Of a stretch of DNA of 64,000 nt, positions 35,130-43,623 are shown piece by piece. Position 1 is the first letter of the stretch. Each line of letters opens with the position of its first letter. The translations under genes and the position numbers were made by a program. The stretch spans positions 3,410,001 through 3,474,000 of the forward strand of contig NZ_CP176366.1 in assembly GCF_046244385.1 (NCBI RefSeq), in the 5' to 3' direction. The notes under the pieces are model-generated. The model worked only from the letters and a program-made list of their open reading frames with translations. It ran no database searches and was not told the origin of the DNA. This DNA is from Methanospirillum stamsii (lineage in GTDB: Archaea > Halobacteriota > Methanomicrobia > Methanomicrobiales > Methanospirillaceae).

Positions 35130-35708
35130 TTACATGATGTTCCCGAGCTTCTGCTCGAGGAACGTTAATCCTTTTTTGATATCTTCCATATTCTTTCCAC
35201 CGGTCAGAATGATTTTTCCGGAAGAAAACAGGAGTGCAACAATTTTCGGATCACTGATTCGGTACACAAGACCCGGGAATTGTTCAGGTTCATATTCAAT
35301 ATTCTCAAGATTTAAGGTCATCACGACTTTATTCAGGTTAATCTTGTTTCCGATATCATAAGAACAGACAATGTTTGTAACCGCAACCCGTGGTTCCTCA
35401 AAACAGGTAATTCCTGCAGCTCTCATTTTTTCAATGATGAGGACCAGGCCTTTTTCCAGTGAATCAGTATCCCTGATACCGGTAAGTACCACTTTTCCGG
35501 ATGAAAAAATAAGTGAAGCAATTTTCGGGTTTTCAATCCTGTATACTGCTCCCGGAAAACGTTTGGTATTTAGTTCACAGCCATCGATATTTTTTGAAAT
35601 AATCTCAAGATCTATTGAGTCTGCGATAGCCCCAGACGCTACAATATTTTCAATCTTCAGGCTATCGTATCGTTTATCTTCCATTCCAGTTATCATGGGG
35701 TGTTCCAT
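35130..35708 (-). CDS. tbp: TATA-box-binding protein (copy 1)
   Basis: The 192-residue protein contains the two direct saddle repeats of TBP: IENIVASGAI ... FPGAVYRIENPKIASLIFSSGKVVLTG and VTNIVCSYDIG ... FPGLVYRISDPKIVALLFSSGKIILTG. The conserved DNA-intercalating region and FSSGK motifs are present. TBP recruits TFB and RNA polymerase to archaeal promoters. Starts at Met1 (35708) or Met9 (35684) are both possible; the latter gives the usual N-terminus. A second TBP gene lies at 44515-45075. It converges with the helicase gene and is divergent from an acyl-CoA synthetase gene. Confidence 0.95.
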   Translation of the reverse strand: MEHPMITGMEDKRYDSLKIENIVASGAIADSIDLEIISKNIDGCELNTKRFPGAVYRIENPKIASLIFSSGKVVLTGIRDTDSLEKGLVLIIEKMRAAGITCFEEPRVAVTNIVCSYDIGNKINLNKVVMTLNLENIEYEPEQFPGLVYRISDPKIVALLFSSGKIILTGGKNMEDIKKGLTFLEQKLGNIM

Positions 35709-35857
35709 ACCATAATACTAATGGTGAATTCGGGTAAATTGACGATTATTCTGAAATGCCAGTAATATTTTGAAAAACTATCCGGTCTCGATTATATTAA
35801 CTCCAATCATCACCTTTCAATGGTATATTAAAGCAGAAGGCGCAACCTTTTGTAACC

Positions 35858-37525
35858 ATGAAATATGAGATCCCGCATCAGATGACATCTTATGAAGAAT
35901 TCACCGAGTCATTCAAGATTGATGTGCCTGAATTTTTTAATTTCGGATTTGATGTCATTGACAAATGGTCAGAAACTGACAGAAATAAACTCGCGATGAT
36001 ATGGGTCAGTCAGACTGGAGAAGAAAAGAAATATACCTTCCGTGACCTCCGGAATCTCTCAGTTGAAGCAGCAAACATCCTCCTGAAGTATGGCGTAAAA
36101 AAAGGAGACCGCGTGATGCTGATGCTTCATCGCATTCCTGAATGGTGGATATTTGTAATCGCATTAATCAAACTCGGAGCAATATTCTGTCCTGCGCCAA
36201 CAATGCTTACCCCAAAAGATCTACAATACCGGGTGAATGCGGGAAAATTTAGTTTTATCATCACCGATACTGAAAATGCAGAAAAAGTTGAGAAAATCTG
36301 CAGGTTCTGTCCTTCTATCAAACACCGGATGCTTGTTGATGGTCAGCTCCCGAACTGGATAAGTTTCCAGTACGAACTCTTTTACCCGGCTCCGGTTTCA
36401 CGGTCTGCGATTAGTATGCCGGTTTCTATGAAGACACATGCAACAGATCCGATGCTCATATACTTTACTTCAGGAACAACCGGTGAACCAAAAATGGTTC
36501 TCCATGACCACGGACACCCTCTGGGTCATATCGTAACGGCCCGTCTCTGGCAGGACCTTAATAGTAATGATCTGCACTTTACCTCTTCTGACACCGGATG
36601 GGCAAAATGCGGATGGGGAAAAATCTTCGGACAATGGATCGTTGGCGCCTGTATATTTATTTACGATGCCAGAGGAAAATTCAAAGCAACCGAACTCCTT
36701 CCACTGATTGAAAAATATGAGATTAACACCTTCTGCTGTCCGCCGACTGTGTACCGGATGCTTATCATCGCTGACCTTGCAAAATATGATCTTCGTTCTC
36801 TCAGACACTGTATTTCTGCCGGAGAACCATTAAACCCTGAAGTTATCAGAATATGGAAAGAAGAAACAGGCCTTCCGATTTATGAAGGATATGGACAGAG
36901 TGAGACATGTTGTTGTATTGCGACGTTTCCCTGTATGAAACACAAACCTGGTTCGATGGGAAAACCTTCACCCGGATGGAAGATTGAACTTCACGATGAG
37001 GAAGGAAAACCAGTACCCCAGGGGACGGAAGGAAGAATTGCAATTAGTTTAAACCCCCGCCCGGTAGGACTGGTAGTAGAATACCTGGACAATCCTGAAG
37101 CAAATGCAGAGGTTTTCAAAGATGGTTTTTATTACACCGGAGATAAAGCCTACATGGATGAAGAAGGGTATTTCTGGTTTGTTGGCCGTGACGATGATGT
37201 CATAAAAAGTTCAGGATATCGGATTGGGCCATTTGAAGTTGAAAGCGCTCTCCAGGAACATCCGGCAGTGCAGGAATCTGCGGTTGTTGGATCACCAGAC
37301 CCCATCAGAGGCCTCATAATTAAGGCTTTTGTTATTCTGAAATCAGGGTATGAACCATCAGAACAGCTAATTCGTGATATCCAAAAGCACGTAAAGAAAG
37401 TAACTGCTCCCTATAAATATCCGCGGATTATTGAATTTGTCGATGAATTACCAAAGACCCTTTCAGGAAAAATAAAACGTGCCGAACTTCGTGAACGTGA
37501 ATTGCGAAAATATAAGGAATCATAA
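35858..37525 (+). CDS. AMP-forming acyl-CoA synthetase (medium-chain/ACSM type)
   Basis: The 555-residue ANL-family enzyme activates a carboxylic acid with ATP and CoA. Motifs: YFTSGTTGEPKMV (about residues 200-212), GYGQSETCC (about 344), YTGDKAYMDEEGYFWFVGR (about 425-443), DVIKSSGYRIGP (about 446) and KTLSGKIKR (about 532-540, catalytic Lys). Overall pattern (HRIPEWW, SDTGWAKCGWG) resembles methanogen acyl-CoA synthetases related to ACSM enzymes, which prefer medium or branched acids rather than acetate. The actual substrate is unknown. It is divergent from tbp copy 1 and followed by a hairpin cluster and tRNA-Leu. Confidence 0.9.
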   Translation: MKYEIPHQMTSYEEFTESFKIDVPEFFNFGFDVIDKWSETDRNKLAMIWVSQTGEEKKYTFRDLRNLSVEAANILLKYGVKKGDRVMLMLHRIPEWWIFVIALIKLGAIFCPAPTMLTPKDLQYRVNAGKFSFIITDTENAEKVEKICRFCPSIKHRMLVDGQLPNWISFQYELFYPAPVSRSAISMPVSMKTHATDPMLIYFTSGTTGEPKMVLHDHGHPLGHIVTARLWQDLNSNDLHFTSSDTGWAKCGWGKIFGQWIVGACIFIYDARGKFKATELLPLIEKYEINTFCCPPTVYRMLIIADLAKYDLRSLRHCISAGEPLNPEVIRIWKEETGLPIYEGYGQSETCCCIATFPCMKHKPGSMGKPSPGWKIELHDEEGKPVPQGTEGRIAISLNPRPVGLVVEYLDNPEANAEVFKDGFYYTGDKAYMDEEGYFWFVGRDDDVIKSSGYRIGPFEVESALQEHPAVQESAVVGSPDPIRGLIIKAFVILKSGYEPSEQLIRDIQKHVKKVTAPYKYPRIIEFVDELPKTLSGKIKRAELRERELRKYKES

Positions 37526-37535
37526 TTTTTTTAAG

Positions 37536-37605
37536 AGGATTCCAAATCCTTAATATTGAAGAAGTTCAATATGTAAAAGCACGATTGCATCTGATTCTTA
37601 ATCAG
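37536..37605 (+). repeat. three consecutive perfect hairpins before tRNA-Leu
   Basis: Within 70 bp lie AGGATT-CCA-AATCCT (37536-37550), ATATTGAA-GAAG-TTCAATAT (37553-37572) and CTGATT-CTT-AATCAG (37591-37605), each a perfect inverted repeat with a 3-4 nt loop. They occupy the spacer between the acyl-CoA synthetase stop codon and tRNA-Leu. They may form a structured 3' UTR, a processing element or a small RNA; no T-run follows closely. Confidence 0.6.
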
Positions 37606-37638
37606 ATGAATCACGAGAGTATATTTTCATACTAAAAT

Positions 37639-37723
37639 GCGAGGATCGCCGAGCTAGGTCAAAGGCGTTAGGTTCAGGGCCTAATCCCGTAGGGGTTCGC
37701 CGGTTCAAATCCGGCTTCTCGCA
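37639..37723 (+). tRNA. tRNA-Leu(CAG)
   Basis: An 85-nt class II tRNA. The acceptor GCGAGGA pairs with TTCTCGC, the discriminator is A, the anticodon stem TTAGG/CCTAA encloses TTCAGGG with anticodon CAG (reads CUG), the long variable arm is typical of leucine tRNAs, and the T-arm GCCGGTTCAAATCCGGC is intact. No intron, CCA not encoded. Confidence 0.96.
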
Positions 37724-37874
37724 CTCTTTTGTTTTAACAGGCAGGATAATTGAATCTGTTTATATTCTGATAAACTACATATGACTATCTCTTAAAACTA
37801 TACTTTTACACATAGGTAAAAACGTCATAATCCCACTATAGGTATAATTAATTACTGCCATTAACCGGATCACA

Positions 37875-37880
37875 GGTGAT
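37875..37880 (+). promoter_or_regulatory. ribosome-binding site that decides the TTG start of the K+ channel gene
   Basis: GGTGAT ends 3 nt before TTG 37884. The next in-frame ATG is far inside the first membrane helices, so the TTG with this site is the best start. Confidence 0.6.
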
Positions 37881-37883
37881 TTC

Positions 37884-38771
37884 TTGAATCATGATATTTC
37901 ATTGAAAAAAAAGATATTTTCTATAGTTGATACCGGAAATGAGCAGGGATTACTAAGTAAGTTTTTTGACTGGTTTATTATTACCCTCATCATCCTCAAC
38001 CTGTTTGTAATTTTTATTGAAACTTACGTCTCAATCTATGTCCAATATAAAGCGATATTAGATACTTTTGAATACTTCACAATTCTTGTTTTCACCATCG
38101 AATACATCCTCAGATTATGGACATGTACCTGCTATCCTGAATACAGACACCCTATTACCGGAAGAATGGCATATGCCTGTACTTTGAATATGCTCATTGA
38201 CCTGCTGGCAATATTCCCATTTTATCTGGCAATCCTCTTACCTCTTGATCCAAGGATTGTAAAATTCCTCAGGTTATTCCGGTTATTCCGAATTTTTAAA
38301 CTGTTCCGGTATTATGGATCAACAGATGTCATCTGGAACGTGTTCAGGAAAAACAAGGAGTATTTATTCACTGTTCTGACCGTTCTTACCATTTTTCTTA
38401 TTTTTGTTTCATATGCAACCTATATCATCGAATCAGATGTACAGCCGGAAAAATTCCATGATATTGACAATGCAATCTGGTGGGCAGTAGTTACCCTGAC
38501 TACGGTGGGTTACGGGGATGTTCTGCCGGTTACAGACCTCGGGAAATTTCTAACTATCATCTGCCTTCTTATTGGAATCGGAATCATTGCATTACCAACC
38601 GGTATCATTGCTTCCGGATTTCTTGAGGAGATAAAATTAAAAAAAGAAAGTAAAAATGAATCAAACCATCTTTCTATCGTGGACGAACTTATTAAATTAC
38701 AAAAATTACGAGACGAGGGAAATATTACAGAAGAAGAATATGAATTTATCAAGAAGAAAATTATTCAATGA
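37884..38771 (+). CDS. voltage-gated potassium channel family protein with SHOCT-like tail
   Basis: The 295-residue protein has six membrane segments. S4 carries basic residues every third position (KFLRLFRLFRIFKLFR, about residues 131-146), and the pore helix and selectivity filter read TLTTVGYGDVLP (about 202-213). The C-terminal 45 residues form a short amphipathic motif (ELIKLQKLRDEGNITEEEYE) like the SHOCT oligomerisation domain. It should form a tetrameric K+ channel in the cell membrane. The start is a TTG with GGTGAT 3 nt upstream. An inverted repeat GGTCTC/GAGACC just after the stop may belong to a transcript end. No operon partner is close. Confidence 0.9.
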   Translation: MNHDISLKKKIFSIVDTGNEQGLLSKFFDWFIITLIILNLFVIFIETYVSIYVQYKAILDTFEYFTILVFTIEYILRLWTCTCYPEYRHPITGRMAYACTLNMLIDLLAIFPFYLAILLPLDPRIVKFLRLFRLFRIFKLFRYYGSTDVIWNVFRKNKEYLFTVLTVLTIFLIFVSYATYIIESDVQPEKFHDIDNAIWWAVVTLTTVGYGDVLPVTDLGKFLTIICLLIGIGIIALPTGIIASGFLEEIKLKKESKNESNHLSIVDELIKLQKLRDEGNITEEEYEFIKKKIIQ

Positions 38772-38922
38772 CCGGGTCTCATAAAAATAATTTGTCGAGA
38801 CCGTTTCCGGTTTAAAAATGTGTTTACTTCATATATCAATTGAAACAATACTCATTTACAAGAATATTCTCAAATAAAGATTCTTAATCGCATAGAAAAT
38901 TCCATCAGATCTTTCGATTATT

Positions 38923-39804
38923 ATGACAAAAATCGACGATTACCTAAAACCTTTGCATCAGGGAGTATGGGAGATTGCAATACCAAAAGAAAATGTGACA
39001 GAATTGCCCGGTGAAGAATGGGTAAAATCCACCATTAATGTTCCTTCACCAGGAACTATTGCCAGTTACCGGAATGGTCAATATCATGTCCATGAGACTA
39101 AAACAGAGTGGCGAATTCATCTTGACCGTTATGATCCAAAGAAACACCCGTTTCTTCATCTTATCGATGATGCCCCCCTGTTCCTCATGATTTCAGAAAC
39201 AATAATCACACTCTTTTCTGAAGCCAGGGGAAGATCAACCCATACCCAGGATATAATAAAAAACCAGGAAACATTTATCAGAAACGGCACCCTTTTTGGA
39301 TTATTTCTCATTCTCCTTGGATTAACCTTCGTCTTATCTCCGGAGAAAATGTACGTTAGCCTTTTCGAGGAAATTATTCCATTTTTTGTCATTCTGGTAG
39401 GTATTATTGCAATTGTGAAAGGAATTGATTGGAGATCACGAGTTGTGAATCAGAAAAAAGAGATAATTTACGGTGGATTTACTATTTTTCTCGGATGTAT
39501 TCTCGGATACATTCCCCTCATTTTCTGGAGCCTGCTCCTGATTTCTATTCTTGGTGCCTGGATGTTTTTTAGTGCAGCTCTTCTTTTTAACCGGATAAGG
39601 AAAGGAAAATCTGCTGTACCCGAAGGTTTTTACAGTAGATTAGCAATTGCCATCATCTCTTTGATTCTCTTTATCACAATTTTTTATGCTCCTGCAATTA
39701 TTCTTGAATTATTATTCATAATTTTGGGAATCATCATTATGCTGGCTGGATGTGTCCTTATCACAACCACGGTTAAATTAAAGAACCGTTCAGACCCTTA
39801 TTGA
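38923..39804 (+). CDS. multi-spanning membrane protein of unknown function
   Basis: The 293-residue protein has a soluble N-terminal part (about residues 1-100; ends in DDAPLFLMISETIITLF) and then five to seven hydrophobic helices: FGLFLILLGLTFVL, IIPFFVILVGIIAIV, a pair within GGFTIFLGCILGYI / FWSLLLISILGAW, and a C-terminal pair (AIISLILFITIFY; LLFIILGIIIMLAG). The helices resemble the HdeD/DUF308-type pattern, but the identity is not sure. It is 151 bp downstream of the channel gene; a functional link is not shown. Confidence 0.65.
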   Translation: MTKIDDYLKPLHQGVWEIAIPKENVTELPGEEWVKSTINVPSPGTIASYRNGQYHVHETKTEWRIHLDRYDPKKHPFLHLIDDAPLFLMISETIITLFSEARGRSTHTQDIIKNQETFIRNGTLFGLFLILLGLTFVLSPEKMYVSLFEEIIPFFVILVGIIAIVKGIDWRSRVVNQKKEIIYGGFTIFLGCILGYIPLIFWSLLLISILGAWMFFSAALLFNRIRKGKSAVPEGFYSRLAIAIISLILFITIFYAPAIILELLFIILGIIIMLAGCVLITTTVKLKNRSDPY

Positions 39805-39976
39805 AAATCTAAAACCCGGAATACTATTTTTATTTTATAAAAATCAGGTACTAGGTCAGACCCTTCTTTGATAGTGGTACTGATTATTTTCAGATTATTT
39901 CATATACTTTTAAGTCTCGAAAGATGAGAATAACTTCTGTTCCAAGAACCGGGAAATAAACGCAATTCTATTTCGG

Positions 39977-39995
39977 TTTCACTTTCACCCTGTTT
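39977..39995 (+). repeat. 19-bp element TTTCACTTTCACCCTGTTT, copy 1
   Basis: This sequence is repeated exactly, in the same orientation relative to the gene, at 61411-61429 on the minus strand. Here it lies 40 nt upstream of the ATG at 40036. Its CTTTCAC (39982-39988) is complementary to GTGAAAG at 40018-40024, so the leader can fold. See the findings. Confidence 0.65.
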
Positions 39996-40035
39996 GGATA
40001 ATCTTTACATACCTTTTGTGAAAGATGCGTAGTTG

Positions 40036-40608
40036 ATGACCGGGCGATATGATTTACTTCAGAAAATTAACCAGAATACGTTCTCAGTTTATATCGCTCC
40101 AGGACGGGATCTTCAGATTGCACTAATATCAGGCCCAGTACAGACAACTCATGGCCCAATCTCATACCTTTCATTCAGATATACAGACCCACTCCTTACA
40201 CTCCCGGTAAATCTTAAACACCGTATCCATTACAGAAATGTTGAGGGAATCTCCGGTCTTATCGGTGCCATGAAAAAAGATGAATCACATCTGCTCTTCA
40301 TCCAGTACTCTCATGAACACCTGGAAGAATACGAGAGTAGTATCCCTGCCCTTGCCGAGGAATGCAAAACCCATGCACGATACATTGCACCGGTTGTTCT
40401 GCTATCGGTCCGGCATGACAACATCATCGAAGCTCTTGGAACACTGTCTGACCGGTACATCATTCTCTCAGATAAAATCAGGAAGTCAGTTGGAGGAAGA
40501 AATCACAAAATACAGAAAACACTCAATGAATCCCCCTGCTCTGTAAGAACCTCTCCTTCGTCAGGAGACACAAAACAATACGGACAACAGCACCTGATTT
40601 TTAAATAA
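40036..40608 (+). CDS. conserved-looking protein of unknown function
   Basis: The 190-residue soluble protein (TGRYDLLQKINQNTFSVYIAP at the start) has an alpha/beta pattern with hydrophobic strands LQIALISG, HLLFIQYS, YIAPVVLLSV and YIILSDKI, and a disordered Ser/Pro tail. The distribution recalls degenerate RecA/KaiC-like folds in which Walker motifs are lost, but I cannot show homology. The ATG at 40036 was chosen over the TTG directly before it. Its upstream region carries the 19-bp element shared with the orphan gene at 60943. It converges with a small zinc-ribbon membrane protein gene, 4 bp between stops. Confidence 0.55.
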   Translation: MTGRYDLLQKINQNTFSVYIAPGRDLQIALISGPVQTTHGPISYLSFRYTDPLLTLPVNLKHRIHYRNVEGISGLIGAMKKDESHLLFIQYSHEHLEEYESSIPALAEECKTHARYIAPVVLLSVRHDNIIEALGTLSDRYIILSDKIRKSVGGRNHKIQKTLNESPCSVRTSPSSGDTKQYGQQHLIFK

Positions 40609-40612
40609 ATAA

Positions 40613-40870
40613 TCAATCAGGATTAATTTCATCGAGCAGAACACCATCATACGGGCAGTATCGTTCATTCCCTTTTGTCTCAAAACCGCAGATAGGACAT
40701 TTCCGGATTTTTTGTTTCTGTCCCAGGAATGGTATTAACGGAATGAAGAGAAACAGAAAGAAGAAAGGAAATCCCAGAGTCCAGAGAAGAACACTGAGGC
40801 CGAGTGATCCAAAAAAGAGGACGAACGAAAGGATCAGACGGTTCGTAAGAAAGCCTCCCGGACTGCCCAT
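40613..40870 (-). CDS. small membrane protein with C-terminal zinc ribbon
   Basis: The 85-residue protein has two hydrophobic segments (LILSFVLFFGSLGLSVLLW; FPFFFLFLFIPLIPFLG) followed by a zinc ribbon CPICGFETKGNERYCPYDG, i.e. CxxC-x11-CxxD. It is probably a membrane-tethered zinc protein. Its frame begins 37 nt inside the end of mfnF on the same strand, suggesting coupling. Function unknown; no better start codon exists before the first helix. Confidence 0.65.
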   Translation of the reverse strand: MGSPGGFLTNRLILSFVLFFGSLGLSVLLWTLGFPFFFLFLFIPLIPFLGQKQKIRKCPICGFETKGNERYCPYDGVLLDEINPD

Positions 40871-41757
40871 GCTGGCATCGCATCAGAATATGATCCCATC
40901 TCACGATTCAGATCAATGGCATCAAACCAGGTTGAAAGGAGCCGGGAACCAATTCCGGCAGTTATTATCCGGTTACAATGATACGTATCCATGATCCTCT
41001 GAACTGCATGTATTAGTACCTGTTTTTCTTCATTCACAAACGATTCTGCTATCGCAAGAACCTGCTCTTCACCGACTTCTTCAATATCTGCACAGATCAT
41101 CCGGGCCATTCGTCGCATTGAATGTTCCCTTGATGGACTGCAGGAGTCCGGAGTTGCCGTTGAATATTCTTCTTGAGTAATAATTCCTGTAAGCACGTGA
41201 GCATCACCAGAGCATGCAAAATATTCCGTGCTGATTCCGGTTTCCTGCCCTTTAATCGAAACCGTTCGGAGAAGAGAAGAAACAGGGGTTCTCAGTAACC
41301 CATAATAAAGGAGTAACCCGGCCTTCAGACGAGTATAATCTGTCTGCCCTTTCAGGATATCCCAGGCATTGAGCGGGATAATATCCGTAGTTGTGCTCCC
41401 CATATCAATCAGGAGTGCATTCGGGTATCTCTCCTTAAGGACATCTGCCATAACCAGCCAGTTTGCAGCAGCAAGTTCAGGGACAGCATCCTGATGAAAG
41501 CATCCGTCTGTCCCGTAAAACCATGCACCCGGAAAAACATCTTTGACAGCACTCACGATAAATTCAATTCCTTCCTGCTTGGAGGAGAAACAATCGGCAA
41601 GTTCCCCACTCATCACCACCGCTGCATTATCCGCAAACGAATATTCTGATAATATCTCCCGGATTGGAGTCTCTTTCCAAAGTGGGCAGTAGTGAATGTG
41701 CGTCCCAGATCCATCAAAGACCTTCAGATTAGCCCCACCGATATCAACACCGATCAT
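40834..41757 (-). CDS. mfnF: methanofuran biosynthesis protein MfnF (ASKHA family)
   Basis: The 307-residue protein matches the COG1548 / H4MPT-linked C1-transfer pathway family. It has the ASKHA-type phosphate-binding motif MIGVDIGGANLKVFDG at the N-terminus and IDMGSTTTDIIPLN (about residues 122-135). In Methanocaldococcus the family member MfnF joins the furan and tyramine moieties of methanofuran. I chose ATG 41757, since upstream Met codons would extend far into mfnD, whose stop it overlaps by 14 nt. Adjacency to mfnD makes the assignment strong. Confidence 0.88.
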   Translation of the reverse strand: MIGVDIGGANLKVFDGSGTHIHYCPLWKETPIREILSEYSFADNAAVVMSGELADCFSSKQEGIEFIVSAVKDVFPGAWFYGTDGCFHQDAVPELAAANWLVMADVLKERYPNALLIDMGSTTTDIIPLNAWDILKGQTDYTRLKAGLLLYYGLLRTPVSSLLRTVSIKGQETGISTEYFACSGDAHVLTGIITQEEYSTATPDSCSPSREHSMRRMARMICADIEEVGEEQVLAIAESFVNEEKQVLIHAVQRIMDTYHCNRIITAGIGSRLLSTWFDAIDLNREMGSYSDAMPAWAVREAFLRTV

Positions 41758-42643
41758 ACGTAACTTTCCCATCTGCTGTAAATCTGGCATGACCATTCAG
41801 ATGGACAGATGCAGGAGCTTTACCATACGAAGCATCAAGAATTAGCTGCCCTATCTCTTCTTCCATACAGGCGGCAATTCCGACAATACTGGTTGTCGGT
41901 CGTGGGTTAACATCAACAATAACGATCCTTCCGGGTGTTACCACCAAATCAATCCCAACATACCCCTGACATCCAAGTACTGTGACTGCCTTTGAGGCAA
42001 GTTCGAACATCTCCTCTTTTCTCGGATGCAGGAACGGGGTTTCACCCCCATGATAACTGACCGTTCCATCCGGACCAAATCTGATATCCTGACGATTTAA
42101 CGCAAGAAATAATGGAGCAGAACCGGTATAATAAAGGCAGGTTTCTCCTACAACACGGGATCCGATAAGGCTTATGGAAAAGTGCTCACCTTCGATATAC
42201 TCCTGACCAAACTCTCCGTCTTCCAAAGGCCCGTCTGTTATCCTGACTCCAACCGCTCCACAACCGGATATCTGTTTCACTATTCTTTTTCCGGATTCTA
42301 CTTCGCCAGGCACATCGATACCATGAGACCGTAATATCTGTCCGGTTCTCTTTTTATTTGCACAAACTGCAATAGAGAATGAATTACATCCGATGCTGCG
42401 TGTGACATCTTCTAGCTTCTTTGTATATCCTGCAAGCAGATGATCAGGAGCAATGACAAGACCTTCGTCACAAATCTTTCCAAGTCGGGTGATCTCTTCA
42501 GCAAAATTTTTTCCTTCTTCAGGTGTATAAACCGTATAACCGATTTTTGTAAAACTCCTTGTCAGAACATCAAGCATGGCGCGACCTTCAGGTGCAAGGG
42601 CAGGGTCATGACTGACAGTATATTCAGCGAGCAGAATATTCAT
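41744..42643 (-). CDS. mfnD: tyramine-L-glutamate ligase, ATP-grasp
   Basis: The 299-residue ATP-grasp protein (COG1821 type) adds L-glutamate to tyramine in methanofuran synthesis. It begins NILLAEYTVSHDPALAPEGRA; the nucleotide-binding centre shows FGQEYIEGEHFSISLIG (about residues 145-161), and the metal-binding end YVGIDLVVTPGRIVIVDVNPRPTTS (about 235-259) retains the Asp and Asn ligands. The upstream gene in a mfnD-mfnF(-zinc ribbon) operon. Homologues are confined to methanogens and relatives. Divergent from surE with 127 bp between starts. Confidence 0.9.
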   Translation of the reverse strand: MNILLAEYTVSHDPALAPEGRAMLDVLTRSFTKIGYTVYTPEEGKNFAEEITRLGKICDEGLVIAPDHLLAGYTKKLEDVTRSIGCNSFSIAVCANKKRTGQILRSHGIDVPGEVESGKRIVKQISGCGAVGVRITDGPLEDGEFGQEYIEGEHFSISLIGSRVVGETCLYYTGSAPLFLALNRQDIRFGPDGTVSYHGGETPFLHPRKEEMFELASKAVTVLGCQGYVGIDLVVTPGRIVIVDVNPRPTTSIVGIAACMEEEIGQLILDASYGKAPASVHLNGHARFTADGKVTYDRC

Positions 42644-42770
42644 CGCTACTTGTTTGCCTGAATAGAATAAAAAAATCTGTCTTTCGGGTTACAACAGGTT
42701 TACAATATTTGGAAAGAGTTCTTGTTTTCCTCATCCATTTATGAATGTGAAGAGCGAATGATCCGGATAC

Positions 42771-43604
42771 ATGATATCAGGATTTCCTCCTGAAACCCAG
42801 GCCTCCCACTACCCTCACGAGACTCATAAACCCTGTATTCTTCTTACCAACGATGACGGAGTAAATTCCGAGGGTTTATGGGCAGCTTATGAAGCCCTTT
42901 CAGAACTTGGGGAAGTAATTGTCTGTGCCCCGGCAACCCAGCAGAGTGCAGTCGGACGATCCCTTTCAATCTTTGAGCCACTCAGGGTTAATACCGTTAA
43001 GAGAGGTCATGTTACCGCATATGCAGTTGGTGGTAAACCTACTGATTCGGTAATACTGGCACTTTTTGCATTGGGAGTGAAACCGGATATTGTCGTATCC
43101 GGGATTAATATCGGTGAAAATGTCTCATATGAAGCGATAACCACATCCGGTACCGTCGGAGCTGCACTTGAAGCAGCAAACCACGGGTATCCTTCCGTTG
43201 CATTCTCACTCCAGATAGAAGATCAGAAAGAAAAATTCGATGATGCACGACATCTGGCAGATAGATTTCTGGAATCAAAAGGGGTTGTAAAAGATATTAT
43301 CTTACGGGTCCTCGAAAAAGGATTTCCCACATTCACTCATGTCATCAATGTAAATATTCCATCAGTGATAACCGGAGAATATGAGATACCCCATCTTGCC
43401 GAACACCTGTTTGTAACCGGTGTAGAAAAACGACTGGATCCAAGAGGAAAACCGTACTACTGGATAAACGGCCCCCTGATTACAGATGCACCGGAAGGAA
43501 CTGATGTTCATTCTATTCATAAGGGAAATATCTCTATTACCCCGATTACCCTTGATTGTACGGCATACTCGGGTTCAGATGAATTGAAAAAACTTTTTTT
43601 ATAA
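42771..43604 (+). CDS. surE: 5'/3'-nucleotidase SurE
   Basis: This is a metal-dependent phosphatase of nucleoside monophosphates. The 277-residue protein shows the SurE signature ILLTNDDGVNSEGLWAA (metal ligands DD), the Ser loop QQSAVGRSLSI and SGINIGENVSYEAITTSGTVGAALEA (Asn ligand). The ATG at 42771 gives about 24 residues ahead of the usual N-terminus; no start codon lies closer to KPCILLTNDDG, so the extension seems genuine. It is followed by rpiA after 19 bp and may be co-transcribed with it. Confidence 0.92.
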   Translation: MISGFPPETQASHYPHETHKPCILLTNDDGVNSEGLWAAYEALSELGEVIVCAPATQQSAVGRSLSIFEPLRVNTVKRGHVTAYAVGGKPTDSVILALFALGVKPDIVVSGINIGENVSYEAITTSGTVGAALEAANHGYPSVAFSLQIEDQKEKFDDARHLADRFLESKGVVKDIILRVLEKGFPTFTHVINVNIPSVITGEYEIPHLAEHLFVTGVEKRLDPRGKPYYWINGPLITDAPEGTDVHSIHKGNISITPITLDCTAYSGSDELKKLFL

Positions 43605-43623
43605 AATCATATACGTGAAAACC

